A stretch of DNA of 64,000 nt from Asterias amurensis (taxonomy: Eukaryota > Echinodermata > Asteroidea > Forcipulatida > Asteriidae), in NCBI RefSeq assembly GCF_032118995.1, contig NC_092651.1, forward strand, positions 19,204,349 through 19,268,348, given 5' to 3'. The notes beneath the pieces are model-generated. The model was given only the letters and a program-made list of their open reading frames with translations. It searched no databases and was not told the origin of the DNA. A program made the translations under genes and the position numbers. Within the stretch, counting starts at the first letter, position 1; each line of letters opens with the position of its first letter. Of this stretch, positions 1-10,378 are shown piece by piece.

Positions 1-325
1 ACAAGGCTACCTGACTGTGGGAGCCATTGCGGGTATCGTGACGGGTTCAATACTAGTCATTATATTCGTTATGATGCTCGGTGCTGTCTGCTGCAAGCAA
101 ATGAAGAACAAGAAGAGGTCTCGCACTGATCCCACCTCTGCCACCACTTATAATCAGAACTCCACATACATGATCTCACGCGGCTCTGCCGCAGCTCCTG
201 GTGTCCATCTACCAGCTGGTAACCAACCCGGTGTTGTGCATTACAACGTGGCAGCAGTACCACCGGGACCACCTCCGTATTCCGTCGTAGGCCCGCCTGG
301 TTCAGCCGTCGCCGGGTACCAATAG
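1..325 (+). CDS. 3' coding exon of a single-pass membrane protein with a PPPY tail (partial)
   Basis: The frame is open from the left edge of the window (codons start at base 2) to a TAG at 323-325, so this is the last coding exon of a gene that begins outside. The visible part holds one hydrophobic span (about GAIAGIVTGSILVIIFVMML), then Cys-Cys and a Lys/Arg-rich stop-transfer patch (CCKQMKNKKRSR). A Thr/Ser/Asn-rich cytoplasmic stretch follows, and then a Pro-rich tail with PPPYSVV. PPxY motifs bind WW domains of NEDD4-family ligases. The shape (span, CC, basic patch, PPxY) is shared by Shisa, CYYR1, VOPP1 and WBP1-type adaptors, but no family-specific cysteine domain is in view, so I give no name. 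The AT-rich 3' UTR follows, with ATTAAA near 474. Confidence 0.75.
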   Translation, partial: QGYLTVGAIAGIVTGSILVIIFVMMLGAVCCKQMKNKKRSRTDPTSATTYNQNSTYMISRGSAAAPGVHLPAGNQPGVVHYNVAAVPPGPPPYSVVGPPGSAVAGYQ

Positions 326-601
326 CCACCGAATCCTGGGGCTACTCTTGGAGGGACGGCTGGAAATTAATCGCAAACTATGTATACGCCTACACATTTA
401 AGTGTGTAATAAGTTTTGCTTGCATTTACACAGCAATGTGGAACATTAGGAACTGCTGGACAGACCAATGAACATTAAAACTGAACGGTCAGACCAAAAG
501 TGTCAAAATGTTGCAACTTACAGAGACAAGTTTTAGTTTTGTGATGAAGTGTTGTTCATTTTGCTTGCCTTTTATTATATTTTAAAAAAAGTTATTGAAA
601 T

Positions 602-684
602 GTTAAAAGCATATTAAATATGCTTTTAACTATATCAAAAGGATTATATTCAATTTTTGTGAATATGATCCCTTTGATATAGTT
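602..684. repeat. Two adjacent hairpins in the 3' flank
   Basis: Bases 602-615 and 617-630 are perfect reverse complements (14-bp stem around one A). Bases 628-652 and 660-684 form a second stem of 25 bp with two mismatches and a 7-base loop. The two share the bases around 628-630. They may be a small palindromic MITE or a 3' UTR structure. Confidence 0.8.
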
Positions 685-929
685 ACATGTGCTACCTTGT
701 GATCCTTTTCATGTAGAATAGAGTTTGTATTGGTATCATGTCATACAAAATGTATATACAGCAGCCTATTTCCTCATCTAGATGCTGAATAGGCTTTGGT
801 GAGAACTCACATAGATGTAGATGTGTGTATACTGCATGTATACGGCAGTTAATGGTTAAACGGCTTCATGACTTGCGCCCCGACTAAACATATTGGCAAA
901 ACGGGGAGATAACCAGTATAGTACAAGAT

Positions 930-1010
930 TACTCAGTTGGTGAAGCGCTGGCACAGTATAGCCAGAGGTTTCAGGTTCATGTTCCGCTTAACAAAAACTA
1001 TGTAGTAACT
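930..1010 (+). repeat. tRNA-like SINE head (degenerate)
   Basis: A CTCAGTTGG box A-like word is followed about 35 bases later by GGTTCATGTTCC, a box B-like word. The segment does not fold into a full cloverleaf by eye, so it is a SINE-type relic and not a tRNA gene. Confidence 0.4.
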
Positions 1011-1082
1011 CTACCGCACATAACTCAAGTGATTCTTGTGAGTATTTTGATGATAAGGTACTACCAGTGCATAATATGAAGT

Positions 1083-1337
1083 TCACTTGTGTGACAATGA
1101 CGTGCGATCGATGTGTACATTGAAAGTGAAAAACAAATTGTGGAACAAATTAATGTTAGAAGTTTTACCCATATAGTAAATATTCCAGTCTACGTCATAA
1201 GCGGGAGGAGGGGCTAGAGTTACGACTCCAGCAACTCCTGATTTGTTTTGCATTACGTTTACCACTTTTGGATGTATCAGAATTGTTTGACTTTCACCTT
1301 GTTTTATCATCTTTGGGCTTTTTTTGGAGGGGAGGAT
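1083..1337 (-). CDS. Candidate terminal exon (low confidence)
   Basis: On the minus strand a CAG acceptor (1338-1340) opens a phase-0 frame of 84 residues to a stop at 1083. It begins ILPSKKSPK and contains LAPPPAYDVDW, a PPxY-like motif. Phase and strand are compatible with the small membrane-protein gene whose exons lie at 9020-9056 and 8025-8179. The distance, the weak pyrimidine tract and the lack of a known homologue make this a guess. Confidence 0.2.
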   Translation of the reverse strand: MLPSKKSPKMIKQGESQTILIHPKVVNVMQNKSGVAGVVTLAPPPAYDVDWNIYYMGKTSNINLFHNLFFTFNVHIDRTSLSHK

Positions 1338-1384
1338 CTGTGGCTATCGAAGGAACATTCTCAAGGAGTTGGATGTTCGTGATG

Positions 1385-1464
1385 TAATCCACATTGTTGA
1401 GTTGGTATGGAAATGTTTATCGAGTAATCCACATTGTTGAGTTGGTATGGAAATGTTTATCGAG
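1385..1464 (+). repeat. Perfect 40-bp tandem duplication
   Basis: Bases 1385-1424 and 1425-1464 are identical; the unit begins TAATCCACATTG and ends TTTATCGAG. No third copy is present. Complete identity implies a recent event, or an assembly duplicate. Confidence 0.9.
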
Positions 1465-3766
1465 TAAAGGCCCGACTTCTTACATGCTGTGTGGGCCTTG
1501 ATAACAATCCACTATTAAATCACAATAGTTCTTTTATTTTTTCCAAATAGCTAAATAATCAGAAATCAGACTAGGGAGAAATTTTCAGAGGGGAGAATAC
1601 CATAACTGAAGTTAATAAGAATGGGATTTGTACATATGGGGCAGACAGACCCGTTGTAAGGCGGACTACGGCTTTCAAAGCAGTCCAGTGTTGTTTTTTT
1701 TCTTTGAGCGGGTAAATAAAAGTGCGCCCTTTGTTAGTGAACATTTCAATAATAATGTAAACTTCTTGAGTCCAGATTTGCACACTTTTAATAAAAAACT
1801 CAGATGATTTCTTTGCAAAGTGACGTTTCCTCACTGTTTTATTGCGACAATCTTGTTGATGTTTCCATAATGCTGATAAATATTGCAAGTAAAAAACTAA
1901 ATATGAAAGTGCGATATCACATAAATAGCCTCTAAATAGCAGCCAGGTTACTTGGAAGAAAATCAGTTCCCAATAATACCTTTCTACATTTTGGTTTGAG
2001 AACAAAATGCAAGAAAAAACTGTTTGAACAAATTTAAAAATATAAAATTCTTAATTTTCAAAATTCAAGGAATTATGAATCAGATTGTGCGTTTGGTTTA
2101 TTTCTGTAGAAAACAAACTAGAGAAAAGGTGTACTTTACACAGCAGGTTTACTTCAATAAATTACAGATTGTTTCTTTTAAGACAATGTTTTCCGAACAT
2201 AGTCAATGTAACGATACATGGTGCCAGTCCTGCTAATATTTTTGTAATAGGGACCTCTGAAACTTTTAATTTTCTGTTGTAAACCTTGTCACATATATTT
2301 TCATCAGTGGTTCTTGAAGCATGATGAAATTATTACAATTATTTAAATTCATAAAATTTATAAACTTTTATGTACTAGATTGACTACTACATGATGCTTT
2401 TCATAAAAATGCAGTTCTACGAATGTCGTTTGAATAAACACAAGCCAAATAATCTTGTGCAATACCTACTCACACTTCAACATGAATTATGCAATCTACA
2501 TCTACCAGAACATTCAACAATGATTCAGTTTGTAAAGCTACCCATGTGCAACTACGCCATAAACCATCAGTAAACCTCCATTGGGAGACTTTTGAACACT
2601 AGGTGGCAGCAGACTTACAACGTAAATTTTGATTTGTTTCTGTCGTTTTGAGCATGCTCATATTATTAACAAGAACAATGGATTTACCTGGTAAGTCTGC
2701 TGAATCTCATAAGTCCCCCATTATTACCACGATGGTGATCATTTCACTCCAAGCAAAGCACACTGGTCCAAAACTACTTGAAAAAAATACCCTTTTTTTT
2801 TTAAGTGCATCTTTAAACTTAACAGCAACGCATACATTTTACAGGAATGGGAAGTGTTGTAGGTTCTGAAGGACCATCATTATTTGTTAAGTGCATTTAA
2901 GTGCAAAATGGTGGCTCAGTTGGCACTACAGAGTACTTAGGATGCAAAAGCTTCCAGGGCCCTTAAGCGGGCCCCAGAAAAGCTGAGTTCTATCTTTATG
3001 CTTTGCTTGCAACTTGTCTTTGCAAACACCAAAATATGTTCCAGTGTGCCCGCAGAGCACAACATTTGTTTTCCAGTACTGCAAGGTAGCAGTACGAAGA
3101 GCAACAGGCTGAACTCAAAGCTCTGAGATGAATTCTAGTGCTTAACGACTTCCACCAGGAAAAATGGGTGTGAATATAGGATTTGCAATGATTAAATTTT
3201 TGAAATAAATATACCCTGTTTTACAATTTCTAGAAGAAACTCTACAATTACCCATATTTTGGCAGCTTGCAGACCTCACCGATGTCAAAATGACCCTGCT
3301 TTCTTCACCTTTGAAGTTGGGCGAGGGAAGCTAGTCAAGAAACAAGTTAGTGGTTGGACTGCATGTATGAAGGTGATCACTAAGTGATCTCGAATGGTTG
3401 ATGACGTCAAATGTATTTAAAGGTTTGGTTTGTCTTACTGCATCATTACTATATTAACAAACTAATTTCTACTACTGACCAAGGTCGTGCAACGAAGAAC
3501 ATGGATATGTTTGGATGGTCAAAATGCTTGACTAGTCATGCATGTTAGGTTGACTTCTCTCTACATTGTGCAATGTGACTCGCATATCTGAAAGATAAAA
3601 ATCAAATCGTTTAGAATTTAAAAATGTATATAATGATACAGCAAAGATCTTACATTATCTTAGGTATGAATTATTCTTTTATTTATTTAGTTTTTTGTTT
3701 ATACACAGTAGCCCATTCAACCAAAGTGGTATTTAAGGGGCTGTGTTACGTACATGTAAAAACATC
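1465..3766. other. AT-rich intergenic DNA, no gene recognised
   Basis: Short open frames on both strands have AT-driven composition and no splice-site context or recognisable domain. A 144-residue minus frame at 1571-2005 is rich in Phe, Tyr and Leu and looks like chance. Confidence 0.5.
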
Positions 3767-3770
3767 TTAA

Positions 3771-4130
3771 AGGCAGTTGACACTATTGGTAATTACTCAA
3801 AATAATTGTTAATAGCATAAAACTTTTCTTGGTGACGAGTAATGGGGAGAGGTTGATGGTACAAAACTTTTTTTTCGTTAGAGCAAGTTATACTCTGTGA
3901 AATACCATTCACTCCAAAAAAAGCAATTTTTTAATGCTTGGGGCCAAAAATCTGACATAACATCTTTAAAGCACACAACTTCGTGTGATAAGGGTGTTTT
4001 TTCTTTTATCATTTATCTCGCAACTTCGACAACCAAATGAGATCAAATTTTCTCAGGTTTGTTATTTTAAGCATACATTTAGATACACCAAGTGAGAAGA
4101 CTAGTCTTTGACGATTACCAAAGGTGTTCA
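3771..4130 (+). mobile_element. TTAA MITE, family A, copy 1 (right end decayed)
   Basis: TTAA at 3767-3770 is followed by AGGCAGTTGACACTATTGG and the family body (GACGAGTAATGGGGAG, CACAACTTCGTGTGA, GGGTGTTTTTTCTTT, CACCAAGTGAGAAGACT). The centre and right end have diverged. Related to the copies at 14425 and 34347. Confidence 0.8.
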
Positions 4131-4240
4131 AAGGAGATGCACCCTTTGGACCTCTCCTACATCGGACACTATTTTGTACAAACAGCAAAAACATTTGGTC
4201 TCGATCCATCCAAATAGGATGTCATGTCCAAATGGTTTAA

Positions 4241-4605
4241 AGCCGTTGGACCCTTTCGGTAAACAGTGTTGTCCAAGGCCCACACTTTGTGTACCACAAC
4301 TTCTACATCAAATAACAAACCTGTGAAAGTTTAGGCTCAATCGGTCATCGGAGTCGGGAGAAAATAACGGAAAAACCCACCCTTGTTTCCGCGCGTTTTG
4401 CCGTGTCATGACATGTGTTTAAAATAAATCCGTAATTCTCGTTAACGAGAATTTGTATTGTTTTGCTGTTTTCTCAAAAAGTAAAGCATTTCATGGAATA
4501 ATATTTCAAGAGAAGTCTTTCACTATTGCCTTCTGTAAACCCTGCAAGTTATGTGTAAATCTGTGAACTTTTATTTTTTTTTCTGAACCGAAAGGGTCCA
4601 TGGCT
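4241..4605 (+). mobile_element. TTAA MITE, family E
   Basis: The element is bounded by TTAA at 4237-4240 and 4606-4609. Left end AGCCGTTGGACCCTTTCGG; the right end is its reverse complement with small differences (CCGAAAGGGTCCATGGCT). The inside shares the module AATAACAAACCTGTGAAA with family A, so the families are mosaics of common modules. Confidence 0.85.
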
Positions 4606-4619
4606 TTAAAGCATCATAT

Positions 4620-4790
4620 TCAAGTTCTAGTGGTTTAAGTCATCCCAATGTGGGTTCGAATCCTGGTCATGACATTATTATGTTCCTGAGCAAGATGCTT
4701 TACCAGAACTGCTTCTCTTCAACCAGAGGTGTATGGGTATCTGAGTGGGCAGAGATGTTCTTGTGATTGATTTAGCTCAGTGCACTGTAG
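4620..4790 (+). repeat. SINE fragment with box B
   Basis: GGGTTCGAATCCTGG (box B-like) is followed by TGTTCCTGAGCAAGATGCTT and a body resembling tRNA-derived SINEs common in marine invertebrates. The 5' tRNA half is not clear. Confidence 0.5.
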
Positions 4791-4931
4791 TTACATATTT
4801 GGCAACACAGGCTTTATACTCCACAAGGAAGCTGAGGGTGTTTTAAGGAATGAAATAAAATGTCCCAGCGAGCAGGGGTAATAATGAAGCGACATGAGCG
4901 TGGCTGCGTGATGGACTTGAGCGCTATTTAA

Positions 4932-5303
4932 ATGCACTGGTAATCTTTGGTAATTGTCAAAGACCAGTCTTCTCAGGTGGTGTATATCAACATATGCACA
5001 AAATAACAAACCTGTGAAAATTTGAACTCAATTGAATTCGTCGAAGTTACAAGACAATAATGGAAGAAAAAAACACGAAGTTGTGTGCTTTCAGATGCTT
5101 GATTTCGGGACCTCAAAATCAAATTCTGAGGTCTCAAAATCAAATTCAAACATTTTAGTGAGAAATTACTGCTTTCTCCCAAAAAAAACGTTTCTTCAGA
5201 GTGTGTCGTTTCTTACCATGTTTTATCATACCAACAGCTTGATACCAAATCAGTTTTTATGCGAACAATTATTTTGAGTAATTACCAACATTGTCCAGTG
5301 CCT
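4932..5303 (-). mobile_element. TTAA MITE, family A, copy 2 (inverted)
   Basis: Lies between TTAA at 4928-4931 and 5304-5307. It carries the family body in reverse orientation (AATTGTCAAAGACCAGTCTT, CAAACCTGTGAAAATTTGA) and ends in the family terminus CAGTGCCT. A direct AAATC pair near 5115 replaces the usual internal hairpin. Confidence 0.85.
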
Positions 5304-5358
5304 TTAAATTGCCCTTATTATTTTTATGTTTGGTTAAATTTAAAGAGTATATGCTTAC

Positions 5359-5421
5359 CCTTTGAGTGAGATCGTTGCTACATAAATCTGAATGTAATCT
5401 TCTATACAGACTTTGGTCTTT
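5359..5421 (-). CDS. Candidate 63-bp exon (low confidence)
   Basis: On the minus strand a CCGCTCCAG acceptor precedes 21 phase-0 codons (start KDQSLYRRLHS, end NDLTQR) and a GGGTAAGCAT donor. It would fit phase 0 after the exon at 8025-8179. There is no homology support. Confidence 0.22.
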
Positions 5422-6112
5422 CTGGAGCGGTACCCCACACAACCAGATCATTGAAGTTCACCTGTGGGTTTTAACAAAACAAAAAGTGACTGGAAAGAAG
5501 ACTAGGAGCTCGATTTCAAAAAAACTTTATAATTGATCTCAATTATACATCAATCTCAAATCAATTCATTTTTATTTCTAATCCATAAGCCTACACAAGA
5601 TAAACAATGGAACATAAACGTAGAAGTATAACAACTAGGCCTATAGGCAAAGAATAAGAAATAAATTTATAAAGTACAAAGCAAAACATAACAAACATTT
5701 CTTGAGAATGGAAGTGGAGGGGCCCATTAAAAGCAGACCTTAACCAGTACTAACCCCCTACAAAAAATAAAGTAATGTTTGTGATCAATGAAGCACAAAA
5801 TAGGGCAAATGGTTGAGAATGTGGCAAAAACACAAACTATGAAATTATTTATAAGATAAAAACAAACACAAAATATTAAAGGTGAACAAAATACTTGAAT
5901 GTACAGGATGGTAAATAAAGTGAACATGACAAGAAAGGTGGGTAATAAAAAAATACTTTCATCCTACAAATCAACCTACAAGCATGAAAGTATGAATTGT
6001 ATTCAACAATTTAAACAAGTATTAGTTGTAACTTTCTATATTGGAACACTTCAAGGGGCACCCAGGCAACATTAACCAGGAGCAACAGAGGAAACCTCCA
6101 TGAAGTATCAGC
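5422..6112. other. Intergenic or intronic AT-rich DNA
   Basis: No gene seen. Around 6050-6110 there is a piece of a dispersed repeat with the words CAAGGGGCACC and CAGGCAAC. The same repeat appears near 7845-7970, 13785-13870 and 33975-34160. Confidence 0.45.
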
Positions 6113-7773
6113 CGTCGACTTCACCAAACCCTTCCTCTATGACCAAACTCCTAACTTAGGACTAATCTTACTTATGGACTTAGTAACGTCCGTCGATATA
6201 TCGAAAATACTCAAAAACTCGATATTTTTTTGACATCGAAATCGCCGATATCACTTTTATAATCATATCGTAATATCGGATTTTCGATATATCGAAAATA
6301 ATTTCGATGTTTTGAAAATTTCGATGTTCCTAAATGATATCGAAAATACCAAAAGAGTGTCCGATTATTTAAAAGAAATCTGTGTTTGAGTATTAGAAAA
6401 GCCGTCGTCGTTATGTAGTTTCATCATTTTGAGTTGCCCTATTAAATAAAATACGTTTTACAACCAAGTATGTCTGCTTGTTCTTTGTGTTTTCGCCATC
6501 AGCCGCCGGCCCGCCGCAGAAGTTCACGACCCCGCGGCGAGCGCTCGGTAAAACCTCAAAAGAAACCGCCGCTGCTGCCCCATCGGCTGTTTAAGATGCA
6601 ACTTCCCATTGCGCATGTGATCAAAATCAATGCGTCTTCACCCCGCAAAAACTTCCCCGAATCAACAAGACAAAAGAAAACAAGGAAGAAAACAATCTTA
6701 CGTTATATAGTAAAATAATCTTTCTAACAATCCAAGGTTTCGTAGTCAAATAAAGCCTACACGTTGTGTTGTTTTCGGTAAACAAGCTAACATTTCCGAG
6801 GAACTTTATGCTTCGCAGCACAGACCACGCTGTCGGCGGCTATTGCGTGCGTACCAGCGAAGACTATGCTTTTGTACGGTTTAAGTGTGCACACCAGCGT
6901 GTATGGTTATTGCAATTCGGGGGGAAAACCCGTTTGCCCAAGCATGCACAGACACGTGCAGTCTTTGGTCAAGGCGGTAACGCGTGATGCACTGCGTTAT
7001 TTCGACAGTAGAGGGCGTTCTAGCATTCAATGTTTCTTGCCTTTGTTATAGAATGCAAAGTAAAAAGACTACGAGCCTTTATTGGAGACTATGTGACTGC
7101 ATGCGGAGTGGTAGGTCTGTGTTTTGCGGGACTTTCTAGTGATTTTTTTTCGATGATTATCTCAACCATTTTCAACCGTAAAGGTAGTCCGGGCGCCTGT
7201 CGGACAACTTGATTGACACTTCTACGTCAATGCATCGGCAACTGACACCTTAATGTCGGCGAGTCACGCAACTCACAAAGGCTCTGTGTCATTTTGAGAC
7301 GGCCAATCATGGCCAATCACGAATCGAGAATTGTGGTGAGCGTTCACCAAATGGCCAAGCCAGCGGTAGCGGCGATCATACTTTGTTGTAAAACCAGAAA
7401 TAATCGGGGCGGGACTACGCAATTTGAAATTGTTTGAACTACAAACAAGTTCGGGGGATCAGACAAAAACAGGTTGAAATGTAACCCTATTAAACTGTCA
7501 GTCTACGGTATATATATTTCTACCTCCATGAGTATACCAAGTGCTGTTTTTAGGATTCCATCTTGCGCGCGGGAAATACTCGATATATCGAGTATACTCG
7601 ATATTAAATTTTCGATATATCGGTTATGGGAAAAAACCGACATCGACGGACGTTAGGACTTAGGACGAGTTAACTTATGTATCCATAGACGTTGGGACGC
7701 ATTGAACTCATCCTAAGTTAGGACGAGTTACTTGTCTTAACTCGAGCATTTTGTGAAATCGGCTGCAGGCCTA
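6113..7773. mobile_element. Palindromic MITE family H, copy split by a hAT-like insertion
   Basis: Left part 6113-6183 (starts CAGCCGTCGACTTCACC) and right part 7656-7773 (ends TGAAATCGGCTGCAGG) together match the uninterrupted relative at 48826-48994 in reverse orientation. That relative reads continuously through GGACTTAGGACGAG where this copy is interrupted. Confidence 0.85.
6184..7655. mobile_element. hAT-like non-autonomous DNA transposon, 1472 bp
   Basis: Both ends read TAACGTCCGTCGAT inward as perfect 14-bp terminal inverted repeats. It is flanked by the 8-bp duplication GGACTTAG (6176-6183 and 7656-7663). An 8-bp duplication and termini fitting YARNG are hallmarks of the hAT superfamily. 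The subterminal regions are crowded with CGATATATCG words on both sides, plausible transposase-binding repeats. The interior (about 6470-7470) is GC-richer and has no transposase-like frame, so it depends on an autonomous relative. Confidence 0.85.
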
Positions 7774-8024
7774 GTAAAAATATTAAAATGGAAATGACAA
7801 CCCCCCCCCCCCCAACTTCAAAGCACAGGCAGGCCTGTATGATACACATTTTCTCCTTGGTAAAGGGCACCCTATGAGGAAAATATTAATTTCTATTAGA
7901 GCATTACAAGGGAACCAAGGCAATGACCAAGGGGCAAAGGAGGCAATTGCCTTCGTTGCCTCTGCTAAGGCTTGAGCACATTTCCAAAATCTAAATTTTA
8001 AAGAAAGATAACAAAATGACCTAC

Positions 8025-8179
8025 CCAGGCTGCAGTTAGGAAGAAAAACGCCACACCACCACCCATCCAGATAGCACCTGACAACTTGGGTAGTTCCATG
8101 GGCTCAGTGGCCATGCTGCGACGTACGACAGTAGTTGGTGTCCGGGTTACCAGTGACGGCATCCTGGTAGACATGCCTG
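8025..8179 (-). CDS. Exon 2 of a small mitochondrial-type membrane protein
   Basis: Acceptor GCTATTGCTGTCCAG ends at 8180; donor GTAGGTC begins at 8024. Joined to the exon at 9020-9056 (phase 1), it encodes a basic, Thr/Arg-rich stretch (TPTTVVRRS) with almost no acidic residues. It then encodes MATEPMELPKLSG and a Gly/Phe-rich membrane span (GAIWMGGGVAFFFLTAAW). The pattern of presequence, cleavage-like RRS and a single span near the C-terminus resembles small nuclear-encoded respiratory-chain subunits (for example the COX7/COX8 type). I do not recognise the exact family. The exon ends in phase 0 and the next exon is uncertain. Confidence 0.55.
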
Positions 8180-8655
8180 CTGGACAGCAATAGCCAACAG
8201 GTAATGTTTGAAAAATTGGTTTGGCATGTGTGGTAGGTGGTGGCTGTGCCTACATGTACATGTAGCATGTATCTTTTATCAAAATAATTTTCTTGCAAGT
8301 TAATACATAATAACTACACCGCCTATGAAACAAATAACCAGCACTAGCAAAATCATTTGTTTGAACCCAATACAAAAAAGACACAATTTGTAAAAGTATT
8401 TTGTATTTGAGGAATTAGTTTGATTTTACCCTTCATTGTTTTCTTAGATAATTGTACTTTGTATTATTCATTCCTCCATGCTTAAAAAAGGCTTGGGTTT
8501 CAACTTAATGTTAATTTAAACGAGTGAAAAAGTGGTGACGCCATACAAAAATGTATTTAAATATACGAACAGGGCTTTTAGTGCTGTATGAGGTTTATGG
8601 TAACAATAGTGGAACGAACCTCATTCATAGTTCTAGGGCCAGGAAGAGTATACCG

Positions 8656-8681
8656 CCCCCCCCCCCCCCCCCCCCCCCCCC
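8656..8681 (+). repeat. Poly-C tract
   Basis: A run of about 26 C. Similar runs lie at 7801-7813 and 8858-8874. Such runs create spurious Gly-rich frames on the minus strand. Confidence 0.9.
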
Positions 8682-9019
8682 ACCAAGCAGGTGAGGTGCC
8701 CCAGGCCAAAGTCCAAAGACCAAACCAAGCAATACAAAAATAAATTGCACTATTTCTCACAAAAAAGAAAAGAATAAGAGGAAAATGTGTACACCTTCCA
8801 AAATAAAAGCATGAAAATCACAAACCTATAAGCACTGCCTCCACTTTTAGAGTAATGCCCCCCCCCCCCCCCCCCGAAAATATCCAGGCTACGAAGTGTG
8901 TCGTGAGTCAGATATGGTCGATGAGTGAAGCGATTTTTATACAAATTTGTTCGATACCAAAAAATCTTCGGTTGAATTTCAGCCAAATTAAGCAAAGAAA
9001 TAGGTAATCCATTACTTAC

Positions 9020-9056
9020 CTTTTCGAAGCAAAACTCTGGAAATGTTAGCAAACAT
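9020..9056 (-). CDS. Exon 1 of a small mitochondrial-type membrane protein
   Basis: ATG at 9056-9054 opens MFANISRVLLRK and runs into the donor GTAAGTAATGG at 9019. The peptide is amphipathic, with Arg and Lys spaced among hydrophobics and no acidic residue, typical of a mitochondrial targeting sequence. The hanging G joins CA of the exon at 8025-8179 to give RKAGMSTRMP without a frame break. Sequence upstream to about 9340 may be 5' UTR; it carries a short upstream frame starting MPLKIATFPS. Confidence 0.5.
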
Positions 9057-10006
9057 GATTTATTCGGGATCTTACTTAAACTTGGGGATAATTCTCGATG
9101 TTTACTAGAAATACTGAACAAAGTGCAGATAATCAAAAAGTAAGATTTTCTAGCAAAGCGCCACCAAGCGACGAACAGTGACAGGAAACAATGGTCGATA
9201 AATTTCGCATAGTCTTGGCTCAAGGACGACTTTGTATTTTCGAATAACTCGATTCGCCACTAAACTAGGAAAAGTGGCAATCTTTAATGGCATTGCCAAT
9301 TGAAGAAATGTACTTATGAAGCGAAGAGACAATCTTCACGAACAAAGCATCATTTAAAACCGAAATATTTATCAGTATGTCCTACCCATACATGTAATAT
9401 GAAGAAAAACAAACTGATCAAGAAATCACCCAATTATATTTTTTACCCCTCCAGATGATGTATCACAATTAATTGACAAAATCAAGTACAACTTTTTGGA
9501 TACAATTGTATTGGTCAAAGAGAACAAGGGAGAGCATAAAAAATTATACAAAGCTCGACTCCAATTAGCAAACAGGACACAAAAACTAACGTCCTGAACC
9601 ATTATTTTGTCCATCAACGTTTTAGCAGTTTGAACACAAAAAATGATGTGCTTAACCCATGGCTAAACTAAGATGAAGATCTTATAGATAGTTTGCAATC
9701 ATTTTGAACACTGAAGATGACAGAATGAAACACTAAAGCCGGAAAACACTTCATAAAGATGTCTTTGACATAATATTTATTCAGTTCATTTGAATGGAAA
9801 CAAAAACATGCAAAACAAATAATACCCATTTTCATTATATCACTTGCATGATTCAGTTCAATGCGATAGTTAGCTTACTTTATATGCTTTATCTTATATT
9901 TTTGTGTTACAATCTGTGACTTAAAATGCAATAATGTTATACAATGACAATAAAATCAATCATGGAAGTCAGAAATCAACCTTAATCTATGTCTCATAGC
10001 AGACCA
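9057..10006. other. Probable 5' flank of the small membrane-protein gene, then AT-rich DNA
   Basis: No further coding signal. A 157-residue minus frame at 8750-9223 includes the poly-C/Gly run and crosses the GTAAGT donor at 9019, so I read it as UTR plus intron. Confidence 0.4.
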
Positions 10007-10179
10007 GGGGTGGATTTCACAAAGGTAGTCCTAACTTAGGACTAGTCCTAGGCAATGCAAAGAGATAGAACTGGTCCTAAGTTAGGACCAGTAACTCATC
10101 CTAACTTAGGACTGATCCTATCTCTTAGCATTGCCTAGGACTAGTCCTAAGTTAGGACTACCTTTGTGAAATCCACCCC
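10007..10179. mobile_element. Palindromic MITE family H, intact copy
   Basis: The ends are GGGGTGGATTTCACAAAGG and its exact reverse complement. The outer 62 bp of the two arms match with a single mismatch. CCTAACTTAGGAC-type words are tandemly inverted inside, so each arm is itself palindromic. Flanked by CAG on both sides. Confidence 0.95.
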
Positions 10180-10187
10180 AGGGCCCA

Positions 10188-10378
10188 ATTTCAAAAGGCT
10201 GTAAGCACAGAAACTTGCTAAGCACAGAAAAGTGTTGCTTAACAGAAACAGGTTACCAGCCAAATTAAATTCAGTTTACATTGTTGTGACTGGCGGCCCA
10301 CTCAATTTCTGCTTAGCAAAGAAATGTGTCAAGCAGTATTTTCCACTTATTTAACAGCTTTATGAAATTGGTTCCAGG
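10188..10378. mobile_element. MITE family G (GGGCCCAATTTCATA ends)
   Basis: Starts GGGCCCAATTTCAAAAGG and ends TTTATGAAATTGGTTCC, with CTAAGCACAGAAA words and the motif GGTTACCAGCCAAA inside. Same family as 21996-22186 and 62693-62937. It abuts the family H copy on its left. Confidence 0.85.

Larger units (their letters stand above)
326..1082 (+). other. 3' UTR and flank of the PPPY protein gene; two back-to-back hairpins
   Basis: No coding signal. A possible poly(A) hexamer ATTAAA lies near 474-479. Two strong hairpins follow at 602-630 and 628-684. At about 930-1000 there is a tRNA-like stretch with a box A-like CTCAGTTGG and a box B-like GGTTCATGTTCC, probably a SINE head. Confidence 0.5.

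Noticed and set aside
6470-6718. 82-residue Arg/Lys-rich frame inside the hAT-like element
   Set aside because: Composition reflects GC-rich non-coding DNA; it has no transposase motif and no BED finger.
8750-9223. 157-residue minus-strand frame
   Set aside because: It includes a poly-C-derived Gly run and reads across a strong GTAAGT donor; no domain is visible. Better explained as UTR plus exon 1 in another frame plus intron.
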